Origin: Mycobacterium gallinarum
GTDB lineage: Bacteria; Actinomycetota; Actinomycetes; Mycobacteriales; Mycobacteriaceae
NCBI RefSeq assembly: GCF_010726765.1
Contig: NZ_AP022601.1
Coordinates: 930,001 to 994,000, forward strand
DNA length: 64,000 nt
Direction of reading: 5' to 3'
Below, in pieces: positions 18,649 to 28,500 of the stretch. A program made the translations under genes and the position numbers. The notes under the pieces are model-generated. The model worked only from the letters and a program-made list of their open reading frames with translations. It did no database searches and was not told the origin of the DNA. The stretch's first letter is position 1, and every line of letters begins with the position of its first letter.

Positions 18649-19698
18649 ATGACTACCCGCCGCGACCTGCCCGACTCGCCCTATCTCGCCGCCGCTTCAG
18701 GCCGCAAGCCGAGCCGCGTGCCGGTGTGGTTCATGCGGCAGGCCGGACGTTCGCTGCCCGAGTACCGGGCGCTGCGGGCGAAGAACACGATGATGCAGGC
18801 CTGCTTCGACGCAGACCTGATCACCGAGATCACCCTGCAGCCGATTCGCAGGCACGGCGTGGACGCGGCGATCCTGTTCTCCGACATCGTCGTGCCGCTG
18901 CGGGCCGCGGGCATCGAGCTCGACATCGTGCCCGACGTCGGACCGGTGATCGAGCACCCGGTGCGCTCCATCGGCGACGTCAACGCGATCAAACCGCTTG
19001 AACCGGAGCAGGTTGCACCCGTGGCCGACGCCATCACGCAGCTGACCGCCGAGCTCGGTGACGTCCCGCTCATCGGCTTCGCGGGAGCGCCGTTCACGCT
19101 GGCGTCCTATCTCGTCGAGGGTGGCCCGAGCCGTAACCACGAGCACACCAAGGCGATGATGCTCGGCGAATCCGATACCTGGCACGCGCTGATGACGGCG
19201 CTGACCGACGTGACCATCGCCTTCCTGCAGACGCAGGTCAGCGCCGGTGTGGATGCCATCCAGCTGTTCGATTCGTGGGCCGGGACGCTCTCGCTGGCCG
19301 ACTACCGCACCTACGTGCTGCCGCACAGCTCACGGGTGTTCTCGACCCTCGCGGACGCCGGTGTGCCGATGACCCACTTCGGGGTGGGCACCGCCGAACT
19401 GCTCGGCGCGATGGGAGAGGCCGGAGCCACCGTCGTCGGCGTCGACTGGCGTACCTCGCTGGCCGACGCCGCGACACGCGTTCCGCCCAATACGGCGCTG
19501 CAGGGAAACCTTGATCCGGTCGTGCTGCTGGCGGGCTGGCCCGTCGTCGAACGGGCGGCGCGAGCCGTCGTCGAGGACGCCCGTCGCGCGATCGACGCCG
19601 GAGCCACCGGCCACATCTTCAATCTCGGCCACGGCGTGCTGCCGCCCACCGACCCCGGTGTGATCACAGAACTGGTCTCGTTGGTGCATTCGCTGTGA
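18649..19698 (+). CDS. hemE: Uroporphyrinogen decarboxylase
   Basis: 349 residues from ATG at 18649; an upstream in-frame ATG at 18631 would add six residues and cannot be excluded. The start [20 protein letters not shown] resembles known mycobacterial HemE N-termini, followed by the signature [17 protein letters not shown] with the substrate-binding arginines. [18 protein letters not shown] and [12 protein letters not shown] are also family hallmarks. It decarboxylates uroporphyrinogen III to coproporphyrinogen III. Its stop overlaps the next gene's GTG, so it is the first gene of a haem operon with hemY and hemQ. Confidence 0.96.
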   Translation: MTTRRDLPDSPYLAAASGRKPSRVPVWFMRQAGRSLPEYRALRAKNTMMQACFDADLITEITLQPIRRHGVDAAILFSDIVVPLRAAGIELDIVPDVGPVIEHPVRSIGDVNAIKPLEPEQVAPVADAITQLTAELGDVPLIGFAGAPFTLASYLVEGGPSRNHEHTKAMMLGESDTWHALMTALTDVTIAFLQTQVSAGVDAIQLFDSWAGTLSLADYRTYVLPHSSRVFSTLADAGVPMTHFGVGTAELLGAMGEAGATVVGVDWRTSLADAATRVPPNTALQGNLDPVVLLAGWPVVERAARAVVEDARRAIDAGATGHIFNLGHGVLPPTDPGVITELVSLVHSL

Positions 19699-21071
19699 GC
19701 ATGTCGTATTGCGTTGTCGGCGGCGGTATCTCAGGTCTTGTCGCCGCTTACCGGCTGCGAGTGGCGGCGGGCCCTGACGCGTCGATAACGCTGTTCGACC
19801 CGGCCGACCGACTCGGCGGCGTGCTACGTACCGAGCGGATCGGCGGCCAGCTGATGGACGTCGGCGCGGAGGCGTTCGTCGCCCGCCGTCCCGAGGTGCC
19901 GGCACTGCTGGCCGAGCTGGGTCTGAGCGCAAGACAGATCGGCACCACGGGGGCGCGGCCGCTGATCTACAGCCAGGGACGTCTGCATCCCTTGCCGACC
20001 GGCACGCTGCAGGGCATTCCGGCGCATCCGGGCGCGCTGGCCGGGCTCGTGGACGACGCGACGCTGGCCCAAATTCGCGACGAACGAGCACGGCCGCTGC
20101 GCTGGCGTCCCGGCGCCGACCCCTCGGTCGCCGAGTTGGTCGGGGACCGCTTCGGGGACCAGGTGGTGGCCCGCTCGGTAGATCCCCTGCTGGCAGGTGT
20201 GTACGCGGGGTCGTCGGCCACCATCGGCGTCCGTTCGGCCCTGCCGGCGCTGACGGCGGCGCTGGACCGCGGAGCGCGCAGTCTGACGGACGCGGTGCGT
20301 GACGCGCTGGCGGCGTCGGGTCCGTCGGTGGCGACGGGCTCGGTGTTCGGGGCGATCGAGGGCGGCTACGCGGTGCTGGTCGACGAGCTCGTCCGGCGCG
20401 CGGGTGTCCACTGGCTTCAGGTCACCATCGAGCGGGTCGACCGATCGCCGCGCGGCTGGGAAATCGTCGACGACGAGGGCGTGCGCCACCACGCCGACGC
20501 GGCGGTGTTGGCCGTACCCGCACCGCGGCTCGCCCGCCTTGCCGAGGGCGTCGCTCCGCGCACCGCCGCGGCGGCACGACGTATCGGGGTGGCGTCGAGT
20601 GCGCTGGTGGCGTTGGCACTGCCTGGTGGCACGCCGGTGCCGCAACAGTCCGGGGTGTTGGTGGCCGGGGGAGAACGGTTGCGCGCCAAGGCGATAACCC
20701 TGTCGACGCAGAAGTGGGGCCGGCGCGGCAACGTCGAGCTGGTGCGTTTGTCGTACGGCAGGTTCGGCGACGATCTGGCCCGAAGCGCGGGTGACGAAGA
20801 GCTGCTGGCGTGGGCGGGGCAGGATCTGGCCACGGTGTTCGGGGTGACTACGGATCCCGAGGACTGTCACGTCCAGCGGTGGATCGACGCGATGCCGCAG
20901 TACGGGCCCGGGCACGGCGCACTGATCGCCGAGCTGCGGGCCGGCCTCCCGCCGACCTTGGCCGTCGCGGGCGCTTATCTGGACGGCATCGGCGTGCCTG
21001 CGTGTGTGGGCGCGGCAACCAAGGCGGCTGCGTCGCTGGTCACCGTCGCAAGAGCGACGAATAAAGCCTGA
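19695..21071 (+). CDS. hemY: Coproporphyrinogen III oxidase (protoporphyrinogen-oxidase family)
   Basis: 458 residues from GTG at 19695. The FAD-binding N-terminus is [16 protein letters not shown], followed by [17 protein letters not shown] and [14 protein letters not shown], diagnostic of HemY/HemG flavoenzymes; the C-terminus [24 protein letters not shown] closes the FAD site. In actinobacteria this enzyme (also called CgoX) oxidises coproporphyrinogen to coproporphyrin for the coproporphyrin-dependent route, which fits hemQ lying 26 bp downstream. Annotations as hemG are equivalent. Confidence 0.94.
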   Translation: MSMSYCVVGGGISGLVAAYRLRVAAGPDASITLFDPADRLGGVLRTERIGGQLMDVGAEAFVARRPEVPALLAELGLSARQIGTTGARPLIYSQGRLHPLPTGTLQGIPAHPGALAGLVDDATLAQIRDERARPLRWRPGADPSVAELVGDRFGDQVVARSVDPLLAGVYAGSSATIGVRSALPALTAALDRGARSLTDAVRDALAASGPSVATGSVFGAIEGGYAVLVDELVRRAGVHWLQVTIERVDRSPRGWEIVDDEGVRHHADAAVLAVPAPRLARLAEGVAPRTAAAARRIGVASSALVALALPGGTPVPQQSGVLVAGGERLRAKAITLSTQKWGRRGNVELVRLSYGRFGDDLARSAGDEELLAWAGQDLATVFGVTTDPEDCHVQRWIDAMPQYGPGHGALIAELRAGLPPTLAVAGAYLDGIGVPACVGAATKAAASLVTVARATNKA

Positions 21072-21096
21072 GCCCGGGCGTGGCACGATAGGTCTC

Positions 21097-21792
21097 ATGG
21101 CCAAGCTCGACTACGACGCGCTCAACTCGACTGTCCGCTACCTGATGTTCTCGGTGTTCTCTGTGGAGCCGGGCGAATTGGGCGACGAGCGCGCGGGCAT
21201 CGTCGACGAGACGGCGACCTTCCTCAAACAGCAGGAAGACAAGGGTGTCGTGGTGCGTGGAATCTATGACATCGCGGGCATGCGGGCCGACGCCGATTTC
21301 ATGTTCTGGACTCACGCCGAGACCGTCGAGGCGTTGCAGGCCACCTACTCGGATTTTCGCCGCACGACCACGTTGGGTCGAGCGAGCGATCCCGTGTGGA
21401 GCAGCGTCGCGTTGCATCGGCCCGCCGAATTCAACAAGAGCCACATTCCGGCATTCCTGGCCGGCGAGGATCCCGGCGCGTACGTGTGTGTCTATCCGTT
21501 CGTGCGGTCGCTGGAGTGGTACCTACTGCCCGACGACGAGCGTCGCAAGATGCTGGCCGAACACGGCATGGCCGCGCGGGAGTACAAGGACGTCCGCGCG
21601 AACACGGTGCCCGCTTTCGCGCTGGGGGACTACGAATGGATCCTGGCGTTCGAGGCGCCCGAGCTGTATCGCATCGTCGACCTGATGCGTGAATTGCGCG
21701 CGACCGACGCCCGCCGGCACACTCGCGAAGAGACCCCGTTCTTCACCGGCCCGCGGGTGAGCGTGGAAGAGTTGGTCACCAGACTCCCGTAA
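21097..21792 (+). CDS. hemQ: Coproheme decarboxylase (chlorite-dismutase family)
   Basis: 231 residues from ATG at 21097. Typical HemQ motifs are [20 protein letters not shown], the [21 protein letters not shown] segment with the redox-active tyrosine region, and [20 protein letters not shown]. It removes two propionates from iron-coproporphyrin to give haem b, the last step of the actinobacterial pathway. It is co-directional with hemE-hemY, and no ferrochelatase gene is present in this window. Confidence 0.95.
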   Translation: MAKLDYDALNSTVRYLMFSVFSVEPGELGDERAGIVDETATFLKQQEDKGVVVRGIYDIAGMRADADFMFWTHAETVEALQATYSDFRRTTTLGRASDPVWSSVALHRPAEFNKSHIPAFLAGEDPGAYVCVYPFVRSLEWYLLPDDERRKMLAEHGMAAREYKDVRANTVPAFALGDYEWILAFEAPELYRIVDLMRELRATDARRHTREETPFFTGPRVSVEELVTRLP

Positions 21793-21815
21793 CCGGCTCC
21801 GGCGGAAGGACCCCG

Positions 21816-23465
21816 TTGTCTGAGGCAATAACCGGACAGGCCAAGCTGTTTGACCCGTTGACCACCAAGGGCACGGCCTTCACCCACGCCGAGAGACGCA
21901 AGTACGGACTGCTGGGCTTGTTGCCTACCGCGGAGAAGACCCTCGATCAACAGGTTGAGCACAGTTGGCGCGAGTTCTCCACGCGTCGGCCGGGACTCGA
22001 TCAGCACATCTATCTGCGCGCGTTGCAAGACCGCAACGAGACATTGTTCTACCGGTTGCTCCACGACCACATCGCCGAGACGATGCCGATCGTCTACACG
22101 CCGACTGTCGGCGAGGCGTGCCAGCGGTTCAGTGAGATCTACCGCCGCCCGCGTGGACTCTTCGTGAGCTATCCCGATCGCGAACACTTGCGCGAGGTCT
22201 TGCGCAATCGGCCGCATCGCGACCCCGACGTGATCGTCGTGACGGACGGTCAGCGAATTCTCGGACTGGGCGATCAGGGCATCGGCGGCATGGGTATCCC
22301 GATCGGCAAGCTGTCGCTCTACATCCTCATCGGGGGCATCGCCCCGGCGCGCACCTTGCCGATCGTGCTCGACGTCGGAACCGACAACGTCGAACTGCTG
22401 GAAGACCCCCAGTACCTCGGCTGGCGCCACCGCCGCATCGACGACGACGAGTACTACGCCTTCATCGACGAGTTCGTGGCCGCCGTACGCGACGAACTTC
22501 CGGATGTGTTGCTCCAGTGGGAAGACTTCGCGACCGCGCACGCGCAGCCGATCCTGGAGCGCTACCGCGACCAGCTGCTCACCTTCAACGACGACATACA
22601 GGGCACCGCCGCGGTCGCCCTTGGTGCGTTGCACGGCGCGGCGAACGTCGCGGGCAAACCCTTGTCTCAGCAGCAGATCGTGATGCTGGGGGCGGGTTCG
22701 GCGGGTATCGGTGTGCTCAACATGGTCAAGCGGGAGATGGTCGCGCAGGGCCTGTCCGAGCAGGAAGCGACATCGCGGATCTGGGTGGTCGACGTCGTGG
22801 GTCTGCTCACCGACGATCGAACCGATCTTTCCGAGGGGCAGCGGGCGTTCGCGAAACCGGCGGACATCGTGGGGGGCTGGGGTCTCTCGGGGCCGGCCCA
22901 GCTGGCCGACGTCGTGCACCACGTCGATGTCGGTGTGCTGCTGGGCCTTTCGACCGCCGCCGGTGCGTTCACCGAAGAGATCGTGCGCGAGCTCGCCGCC
23001 AAGACCGAGCGGCCGATCATCTTCCCCCTGTCCAATCCGACCAGCCGGGCTGAGGCACACCCGGCCGAGTTGGACGAGTGGACGGGCGGTCGGGCGTTGA
23101 TCGCGACCGGTTCGCCGTTCGCGCCGTTGGTTCGTGATGGCGTCGAGCGCCCGGTGGCGCAGTGCAACAACGCATACATCTTCCCCGCGATGGGATTGGC
23201 GGTGACGGCGGCGCAGGCGACGAGGGTGACCGACGAGATGATGAGGGCGGCGGCCGCGAGCCTCGGTGACGCCTCGCCCGCCCTTGTGGATCCCAGCCGG
23301 CCGCTGTTGCCCGCGTGGTCGGAAGTTCCCGACATCGCAGTGCGCATTGCGCTCGCGGTCGGGCGACAGGCCGTCGCGGACGGCGTGGCACCGAAGCGCA
23401 GCGACGAGGAACTGGCGGCACGTATCGACGAGGTGCGCTGGATTCCCGAATACCCGTCGACATAG
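21816..23465 (+). CDS. NAD(P)-dependent malic enzyme
   Basis: 549 residues from TTG at 21816, preceded by GGCGGAAGGA. The N-terminal malic domain has the TPTVGEACQRFSEIYRRPRG tyrosine motif and LGDQGIGGMGIPIGKLSLY; catalytic and metal residues lie in LLQWEDFATAHAQPILERY and TFNDDIQGTAAVALGAL; the nucleotide fold starts IVMLGAGSAGIGVLNM. The length is typical of the large bacterial MaeA type. It converts malate to pyruvate and CO2. In M. tuberculosis the malic enzyme gene is elsewhere, so its place between hemQ and msrB is species specific. Confidence 0.93.
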   Translation: MSEAITGQAKLFDPLTTKGTAFTHAERRKYGLLGLLPTAEKTLDQQVEHSWREFSTRRPGLDQHIYLRALQDRNETLFYRLLHDHIAETMPIVYTPTVGEACQRFSEIYRRPRGLFVSYPDREHLREVLRNRPHRDPDVIVVTDGQRILGLGDQGIGGMGIPIGKLSLYILIGGIAPARTLPIVLDVGTDNVELLEDPQYLGWRHRRIDDDEYYAFIDEFVAAVRDELPDVLLQWEDFATAHAQPILERYRDQLLTFNDDIQGTAAVALGALHGAANVAGKPLSQQQIVMLGAGSAGIGVLNMVKREMVAQGLSEQEATSRIWVVDVVGLLTDDRTDLSEGQRAFAKPADIVGGWGLSGPAQLADVVHHVDVGVLLGLSTAAGAFTEEIVRELAAKTERPIIFPLSNPTSRAEAHPAELDEWTGGRALIATGSPFAPLVRDGVERPVAQCNNAYIFPAMGLAVTAAQATRVTDEMMRAAAASLGDASPALVDPSRPLLPAWSEVPDIAVRIALAVGRQAVADGVAPKRSDEELAARIDEVRWIPEYPST

Positions 23466-23489
23466 CCGAACGCCCGTCATCATGGGTGT

Positions 23490-23801
23490 ATGAGCATCAA
23501 AGCCCTGGTTGCCGCGACATTGCCGATCGCCGCGCTCGTGGTGGCACCTAGCGCGGTCGCTCAACCGCCGGGCGGGGAACACTGCGCGCCCAGTGGCGGC
23601 CAGAGCATCGTCATCACCGCCGGTGACATCGACTGCGTCACCGCGGCGGACTTTGCCGCTCAATATGACCTCAGCGGTGACAAGTTTCAGACGATTGGGC
23701 CGTTCACCTGCTATTCCGGGAACGCGATGACGGCGCCGCTGCTGTTCCAATGTGTGGCCGACACCGCCGACGCGGCCGAGTTCGGCGTCTACCCCGCGTA
23801 G
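23490..23801 (+). CDS. Small exported protein, unknown function
   Basis: 103 residues. Residues 1-25 are a Sec signal peptide (SIKALVAATLPIAALVVAPSAVAQ) with an A-x-A cleavage site. The mature part is ~78 residues with four cysteines (HCAP, IDCVT, FTCYS, FQCVA), so two disulphides are likely. This four-cysteine small exported pattern is common in mycobacteria. No function can be assigned. Confidence 0.75.
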   Translation: MSIKALVAATLPIAALVVAPSAVAQPPGGEHCAPSGGQSIVITAGDIDCVTAADFAAQYDLSGDKFQTIGPFTCYSGNAMTAPLLFQCVADTADAAEFGVYPA

Positions 23802-23805
23802 CGCG

Positions 23806-24219
23806 CTATTCGGCGGGCACCAGCCGCAGGGAGATCGAGTTGATGCAGTAGCGCTGGTCGGTCGGCGTCGGGTAACCCTCACCTTCGAAGACGTGGCCGA
23901 GGTGGCTGTGGCAGTTGGCGCAGATCACCTCGACGCGGTGCATGCCCAGGCTGTCGTCCGAGCGCAGGATCACCGCGTCGGAATCGGCCGGGTCGAAGAA
24001 CGACGGCCAGCCGCAGTGGGATTCGAACTTTTCGCTGCTGCGGAACAGTTCCGCGCCGCACGCCCGGCACGCGTAGACGCCTTCGGTCTTGGTGTCGGTG
24101 TATTCGCCGACGAAGGGTCGCTCGGTGCCGGCCTCGCGTAGGACGTGAAACTCCTCGGGGTTGAGCTTCTTGCGCCACTCGTCGTCGGTCAGCTGCAGTT
24201 TGGGGGCCGGTGTCGTCAT
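23806..24219 (-). CDS. msrB: Peptide methionine-(R)-S-oxide reductase
   Basis: 137 residues, full length. The zinc site is formed by two CxxC pairs (CRACGAELF and CANCHSHLGHVF), ESHCGWPSFFDP is the family signature and the catalytic cysteine lies in QRYCINSISLRL. It repairs oxidised methionine. The IS110-type transposase stops 14 bp upstream of this ATG, so insertion has removed or replaced the native upstream promoter region; transcription may now depend on the element. Confidence 0.95.
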   Translation of the reverse strand: MTTPAPKLQLTDDEWRKKLNPEEFHVLREAGTERPFVGEYTDTKTEGVYACRACGAELFRSSEKFESHCGWPSFFDPADSDAVILRSDDSLGMHRVEVICANCHSHLGHVFEGEGYPTPTDQRYCINSISLRLVPAE

Positions 24220-24233
24220 ATGTTTCTCCTATG

Positions 24234-25301
24234 TCAAGCCGCTGCCGGTTGGCAAGGCTTTTGCCGGTTGTTGTGGTCGGTGTGGAGATGGTTGAAAACG
24301 ACGCGGGCCAGGCGGCGTTTGAGGCAGCGCAGGGCTTCGGGCGTGGAGTCACCCTCGGCGAGGCGGTGCCGGTAATAGGTCTGTCCGAGTCCATCGAGGC
24401 GGATCTGGGTGACCGCGATTCGGTGCAGTGCCGCGTTGAGTTGACGGTTGCCCGAGCGGGTCAGCCGGACCCGTCCGCGGGTGTTACCCGACCACACTGG
24501 AACCGGCGCTACTCCGGCATGACGGGCGAAGGCCGCCTCGCTCTTGAATCGCGCCACCCCGGCGGTCTCACCGACCAGTTTGGCCGCGGTCAGTTCCCCG
24601 CAGCCGGGCATGTCCAGCAAGACCGGGGCCACCACGCGGACACGTTCGCCGATTCGTTTGGCCAGCGCGTTGATCATCTGGGTGAGTCGGGTGATGTCGG
24701 CCAACTCGTCGCGGGCCAGCTCGGCCACGATCCCGGTTTGGAAGTTCAGCCAGTCGCTCAGGAGCCTTCGGTGCTTGGCCAGATCTAACGAGCGCGGTTT
24801 GGGTGCACGCTCGGGATCGAGTTCATGGATCCGCCACAACAGTCGATTGATGGTCGCCGTGCGTTGTGCCACAAGGACTTCGCGGCGATCCACCAACAGC
24901 TTCACCTCCCGCGACACCTCGTCATGAGAAGCGACCGGAAGGTCTGGTTCACGCAGAAACCCCCGCGCCACCGCCAGTGCGTCGATCGGATCAGACTTGC
25001 CGCGGGTGCGCGCTGAGGCCCGAGTCTGGGCCATCAACTTCGGCGGCACCCGCACCACCTTCTGCCCCAAACCCAACAGGTCTCGTTCTAGGCGCGCCGA
25101 CAGATGGCGGCAGTCCTCGATCGCCCAGACGACCTCGGCCCCGAACTGTTCACGGGCCCACATCACCGCCTCGGCATGCCCGGCGGTGATCGCTTTGACG
25201 GTCTTCTCGGCGAGCTTGCGACCCGCCTCATCGACCGCGACGAAGGTATGGGTGCGCTTGTGTACATCGGCTCCAACAACAACCATGGTGGTTGCCTCCA
25301 T
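24234..25301 (-). CDS. IS110-family transposase (DEDD, RNA-guided recombinase family)
   Basis: 355 residues. The N-terminal RuvC-like domain shows VVGADVHKRTHTFVAVDE, WAIEDCRHLSARL and KSDPIDALAVARGFL, giving the DEDD acidic residues. The C-terminal Transposase_20 domain has LLDMPGCGELTAAKLVGE and VWSGNTRGRVRLTRSGN with the conserved serine region. It is intact, with no internal stop. It abuts msrB on its 3' side. Confidence 0.93.
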   Translation of the reverse strand: MEATTMVVVGADVHKRTHTFVAVDEAGRKLAEKTVKAITAGHAEAVMWAREQFGAEVVWAIEDCRHLSARLERDLLGLGQKVVRVPPKLMAQTRASARTRGKSDPIDALAVARGFLREPDLPVASHDEVSREVKLLVDRREVLVAQRTATINRLLWRIHELDPERAPKPRSLDLAKHRRLLSDWLNFQTGIVAELARDELADITRLTQMINALAKRIGERVRVVAPVLLDMPGCGELTAAKLVGETAGVARFKSEAAFARHAGVAPVPVWSGNTRGRVRLTRSGNRQLNAALHRIAVTQIRLDGLGQTYYRHRLAEGDSTPEALRCLKRRLARVVFNHLHTDHNNRQKPCQPAAA

Positions 25302-25519
25302 TCACTGAGAGGTGACGGTTGGGCCGGTCGGCGGACATACCTCAGTGGGGGCGGTGCCACGCTCCTATCAAGTCACGCCGGCCGGTCCTTCACACCTGAT
25401 GCCGGCAAAACGCATGCTCGCCAACCCGAAGGCGGCACCCACGCTATGAGCCAGACACCAGGTGTAAAGGATCCAACCACCGCAAGAAGCGGTGACCCCA
25501 CCCTGACACTGACTCCACG
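25302..25519 (-). ncRNA. Candidate bridge-RNA region of the IS110 element
   Basis: 218 bp with no gene, directly upstream of the transposase start. In IS110-group elements the non-coding end 5' of the transposase encodes the bridge RNA that pairs with target and donor. Short inverted segments are present (for example GGTGTAAAGG and CACCTGATGCC), but I could not derive the fold or the guide loops by eye. Confidence 0.4.
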
Positions 25520-28500
25520 CTAGCGCTGTTGCGCCTGACGTACTCGTTCCTCGGCGTAGGCGAACGCTGCTGCCTCGTCGTCGGGCTCGAATTCACATAT
25601 GTGCGTGCACCGACCGTCCCCAAACTCGAAGACAATCAATCTGGTCCACGCATAGTGCCCGCCGTCGTGGCCGCGAGCCTCCCGCTCGCTGCGGACGACC
25701 CCACATGTGGTCGAGAGCCAGCACTCGGCGGCGTTCCACGACCGAGAGGGACCGGCGACCTCGGACAGTTCTTCATATGACGCGCGGAACTCGGTCACCG
25801 AGCGGTCCGGGAATCCAGACCGTGTCCTGTTTTCGACGATCATGCCGGGAGCGGTGAGTTCGGTGAAGACTCGGTCGAAGTCGCCTTTGTTCAATCCGAT
25901 CAGGTATTCGGCCCCCACTGCCGCCACCTCAGCGAATTCTGCGCCTTCTCCACTGCAATATCGCCGCTCGAGCTCGCGGTAGGCGTTCTCGAAATCGTCC
26001 TCACCGAAGCGGCCGTAGTAGACGATCAAGCCGTCGTCGTTGATTTCGGTGACGTGCAGGTAATCGGTCTCGTAGCCGTCGTCATTCGACCAGTGAGCCG
26101 ACGCCAGCTGCACGGTGTCACCCCGCACGGCCAGGCAACGTCCCTCGAAATGCGAGTACTGCTCGAAGACCCGCTCGAGCCCCGCCCTGATGTCACCGGG
26201 CGTATCCCCGCCCAGAGCCCAGTGGTCGTCGTACACGTATGAGTCGAAGAAACGAGCGGCAACGGCATCGGCGTCGTGAGCGTTCATCGCGTCTCCGACG
26301 GATTGCCAAACTCGGCTGGCGCGGTTATCGACGGCCAGTCGGCTGGGGGTTTCGAGTATCCGATCTTGGACGTACGCGAAAGCAGCGTCTTCGTCGTCCA
26401 ATTCGAACTCGCACATCGACGCGATGCGGTCGCAGCGGATTTCGAGCACGACGAGATGCGTCCACGCGTACTGCTCGCCGTCTGCCCCGACCGCTTCTCG
26501 CTCAAAGCGGACGACAGTCCACACCTCGGAGACCCAGCACAGCGCGGAGAACCACGTCCGCGTCGAGGTGACCATCGCTTCCAGGTCGGCAAAGCTAGTG
26601 CGAAGGAAGTCGGCCGAGCGATCGGGGAACGGCAGCCGCGACCGATTCACCACGGGGGCGTCCGAGACGGCGAGCTCATCGAAAACTTTGTCGAAGTCGC
26701 CACGGTTGAGTGCGATCACGACCTCGGTCGGTGTCGTTCCGACCGCGGCGAAGGCCACGCCCTCTCCCGCGTAATAGCGTTCCTCCAGTTCCCGATAGGC
26801 GCTCTCGAAGTCGTCTTCGTCGAAACGGCACAGATAGACGATGATCCCTTCGTCGTCGACTTCATGCACCCATAAGGAGCTTGATTCGAAGCCCGAGTCG
26901 TTTCGATAGAGGCCATATCCGAGGTGCAGGCGTTCACCCCGTACTGCTAGTGAGCGCATGTCGAGCTGTGTGTAGTCCTGGGCAACTCGTTCGAAGGCCG
27001 TGCGCATGTCCTCGATCTTGCCGCCGCTCAATCGCCGCCGATCCTCGTAGACAAGTGATTTCGAGTAGAACGCTGCCAATCCATCGAGATCGCGAGCCTG
27101 ACCCGCTCGATCGATTGAATCCCACGTCCGCTTTGCTCGGTTGACAACGGCGAGCCTGCTCGGGTTCGCTCGCACCTTTTCCTCGGCGTAGGCAAACGCC
27201 GCATCCTCGTCGTCAGGCTCGAATTCAGCGATCGACTTGACCTGGCCGTCGACGACCTCGCTCGCCATGAGACGCGTCCATGAGAAAAGTTCACCACCTT
27301 GACCGACAGCCTCGCGCTCCTGTCGAGCCACACTCCAGGTGGGGGACAGCCAGCAGATGGCGGAGGACCACGTCCGAACCGATTCCATCATGTTGCTCAA
27401 ATCGTCGAGACTAGCGCGAAAATCGGCGGCCGACCGATTGGGGAAGCCTGAGCGAGTATGGTTCTCGACGCGGAAGCCGGCAGCGGTGAGTTCCCCGAAC
27501 AACCGGTCGAGGTCCCCCTGATTCGCGGTGATCGAGTAGTCGGTTGTCGTGAGGCCTCCTGCGGCGAACTCCGCCCCCTCACCGCGGTAGTAACGCTGTT
27601 CCAATTCGCGGTAGGCACCGTCGAAGTCGTCTTCGTCGAAGCGTCCTTCGTAGACAATCCGTCCGCCACCGTCAACCTCGTGCAAATACAGATGGGTGGT
27701 CTCGAACCCGGAGTCGCTCGACCAACGGCCCCAGCCAAGATGGAGGCGTTCGCCTCTCACCGCAATAGTGCGCCCGTCGAAATTGCTGTACTGCTCGACG
27801 ATTTGCTCCTGGACTCGACGCAGAGTAGCGGGATCGCGGATCGGGTCGCCGCTTATGTGGCGTCGATCGTCGTAGACGAACGCGTCGTCGTATGCCGCGG
27901 ACATGGAGTCGACGTCCTTGGCGCGGCCGGCGTCGAGGATCCCGAACACCGTCTCACGGGCGCGGTTCGTGGGCGCGAGCCGGCTGCTGGTCGCCTGTGC
28001 CCTTTCTTCCGCGTAGGCAAATGCGGCATCCTCGTCTTCGAGCTCGAACTGGCACATCGACGCCATCCGGCCGTCGCGGAAACCGATCATCAGCACGCGC
28101 GTCGACGAATACCGCTCGCCGTTGCTGCCGACGGCGTCGCGTTCGAAACGGACGACAGCCCAGTCCGGTGACAGCCACGTCACCGCCGACAGCCAGGTCC
28201 GCATCGACGTCACCATTGAGCCCAGTTGCCCGAAACTGGTACGCAAGTCGGTGACGGAGCCCTCCGGGAAAGCTGACCTGGTTCGGTTCTCGACGCGCAT
28301 GTCGGGCGTGCAGAGCTCACCGAGCAGCAGATGGAAATCGTTGGCGTTCAGTGCGATTATCGCCTGGGTCGCGGTGGCAGCGGATCGCGCGAAGGAGGCG
28401 CCTGCACCGGCGTAGTAGCGCCGCTCGAATTCGCGGTAGGCGCGATCGAAGTCGTCTTCGTCGAAGCGTCCGTGATAGACGATGAGGCCGTCGTCGACCT

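Larger units (their letters stand above)
24230..25519 (-). mobile_element. IS110-family insertion sequence (boundaries approximate)
   Basis: A DEDD transposase gene (24234-25301) plus ~218 bp of non-coding sequence upstream of it, bracketed by the msrB start on one side and the stop codon of the giant cyclase on the other. IS110 elements lack terminal inverted repeats and target duplications, so exact ends cannot be read from one copy. Comparison with an empty site would define them. Confidence 0.7.
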
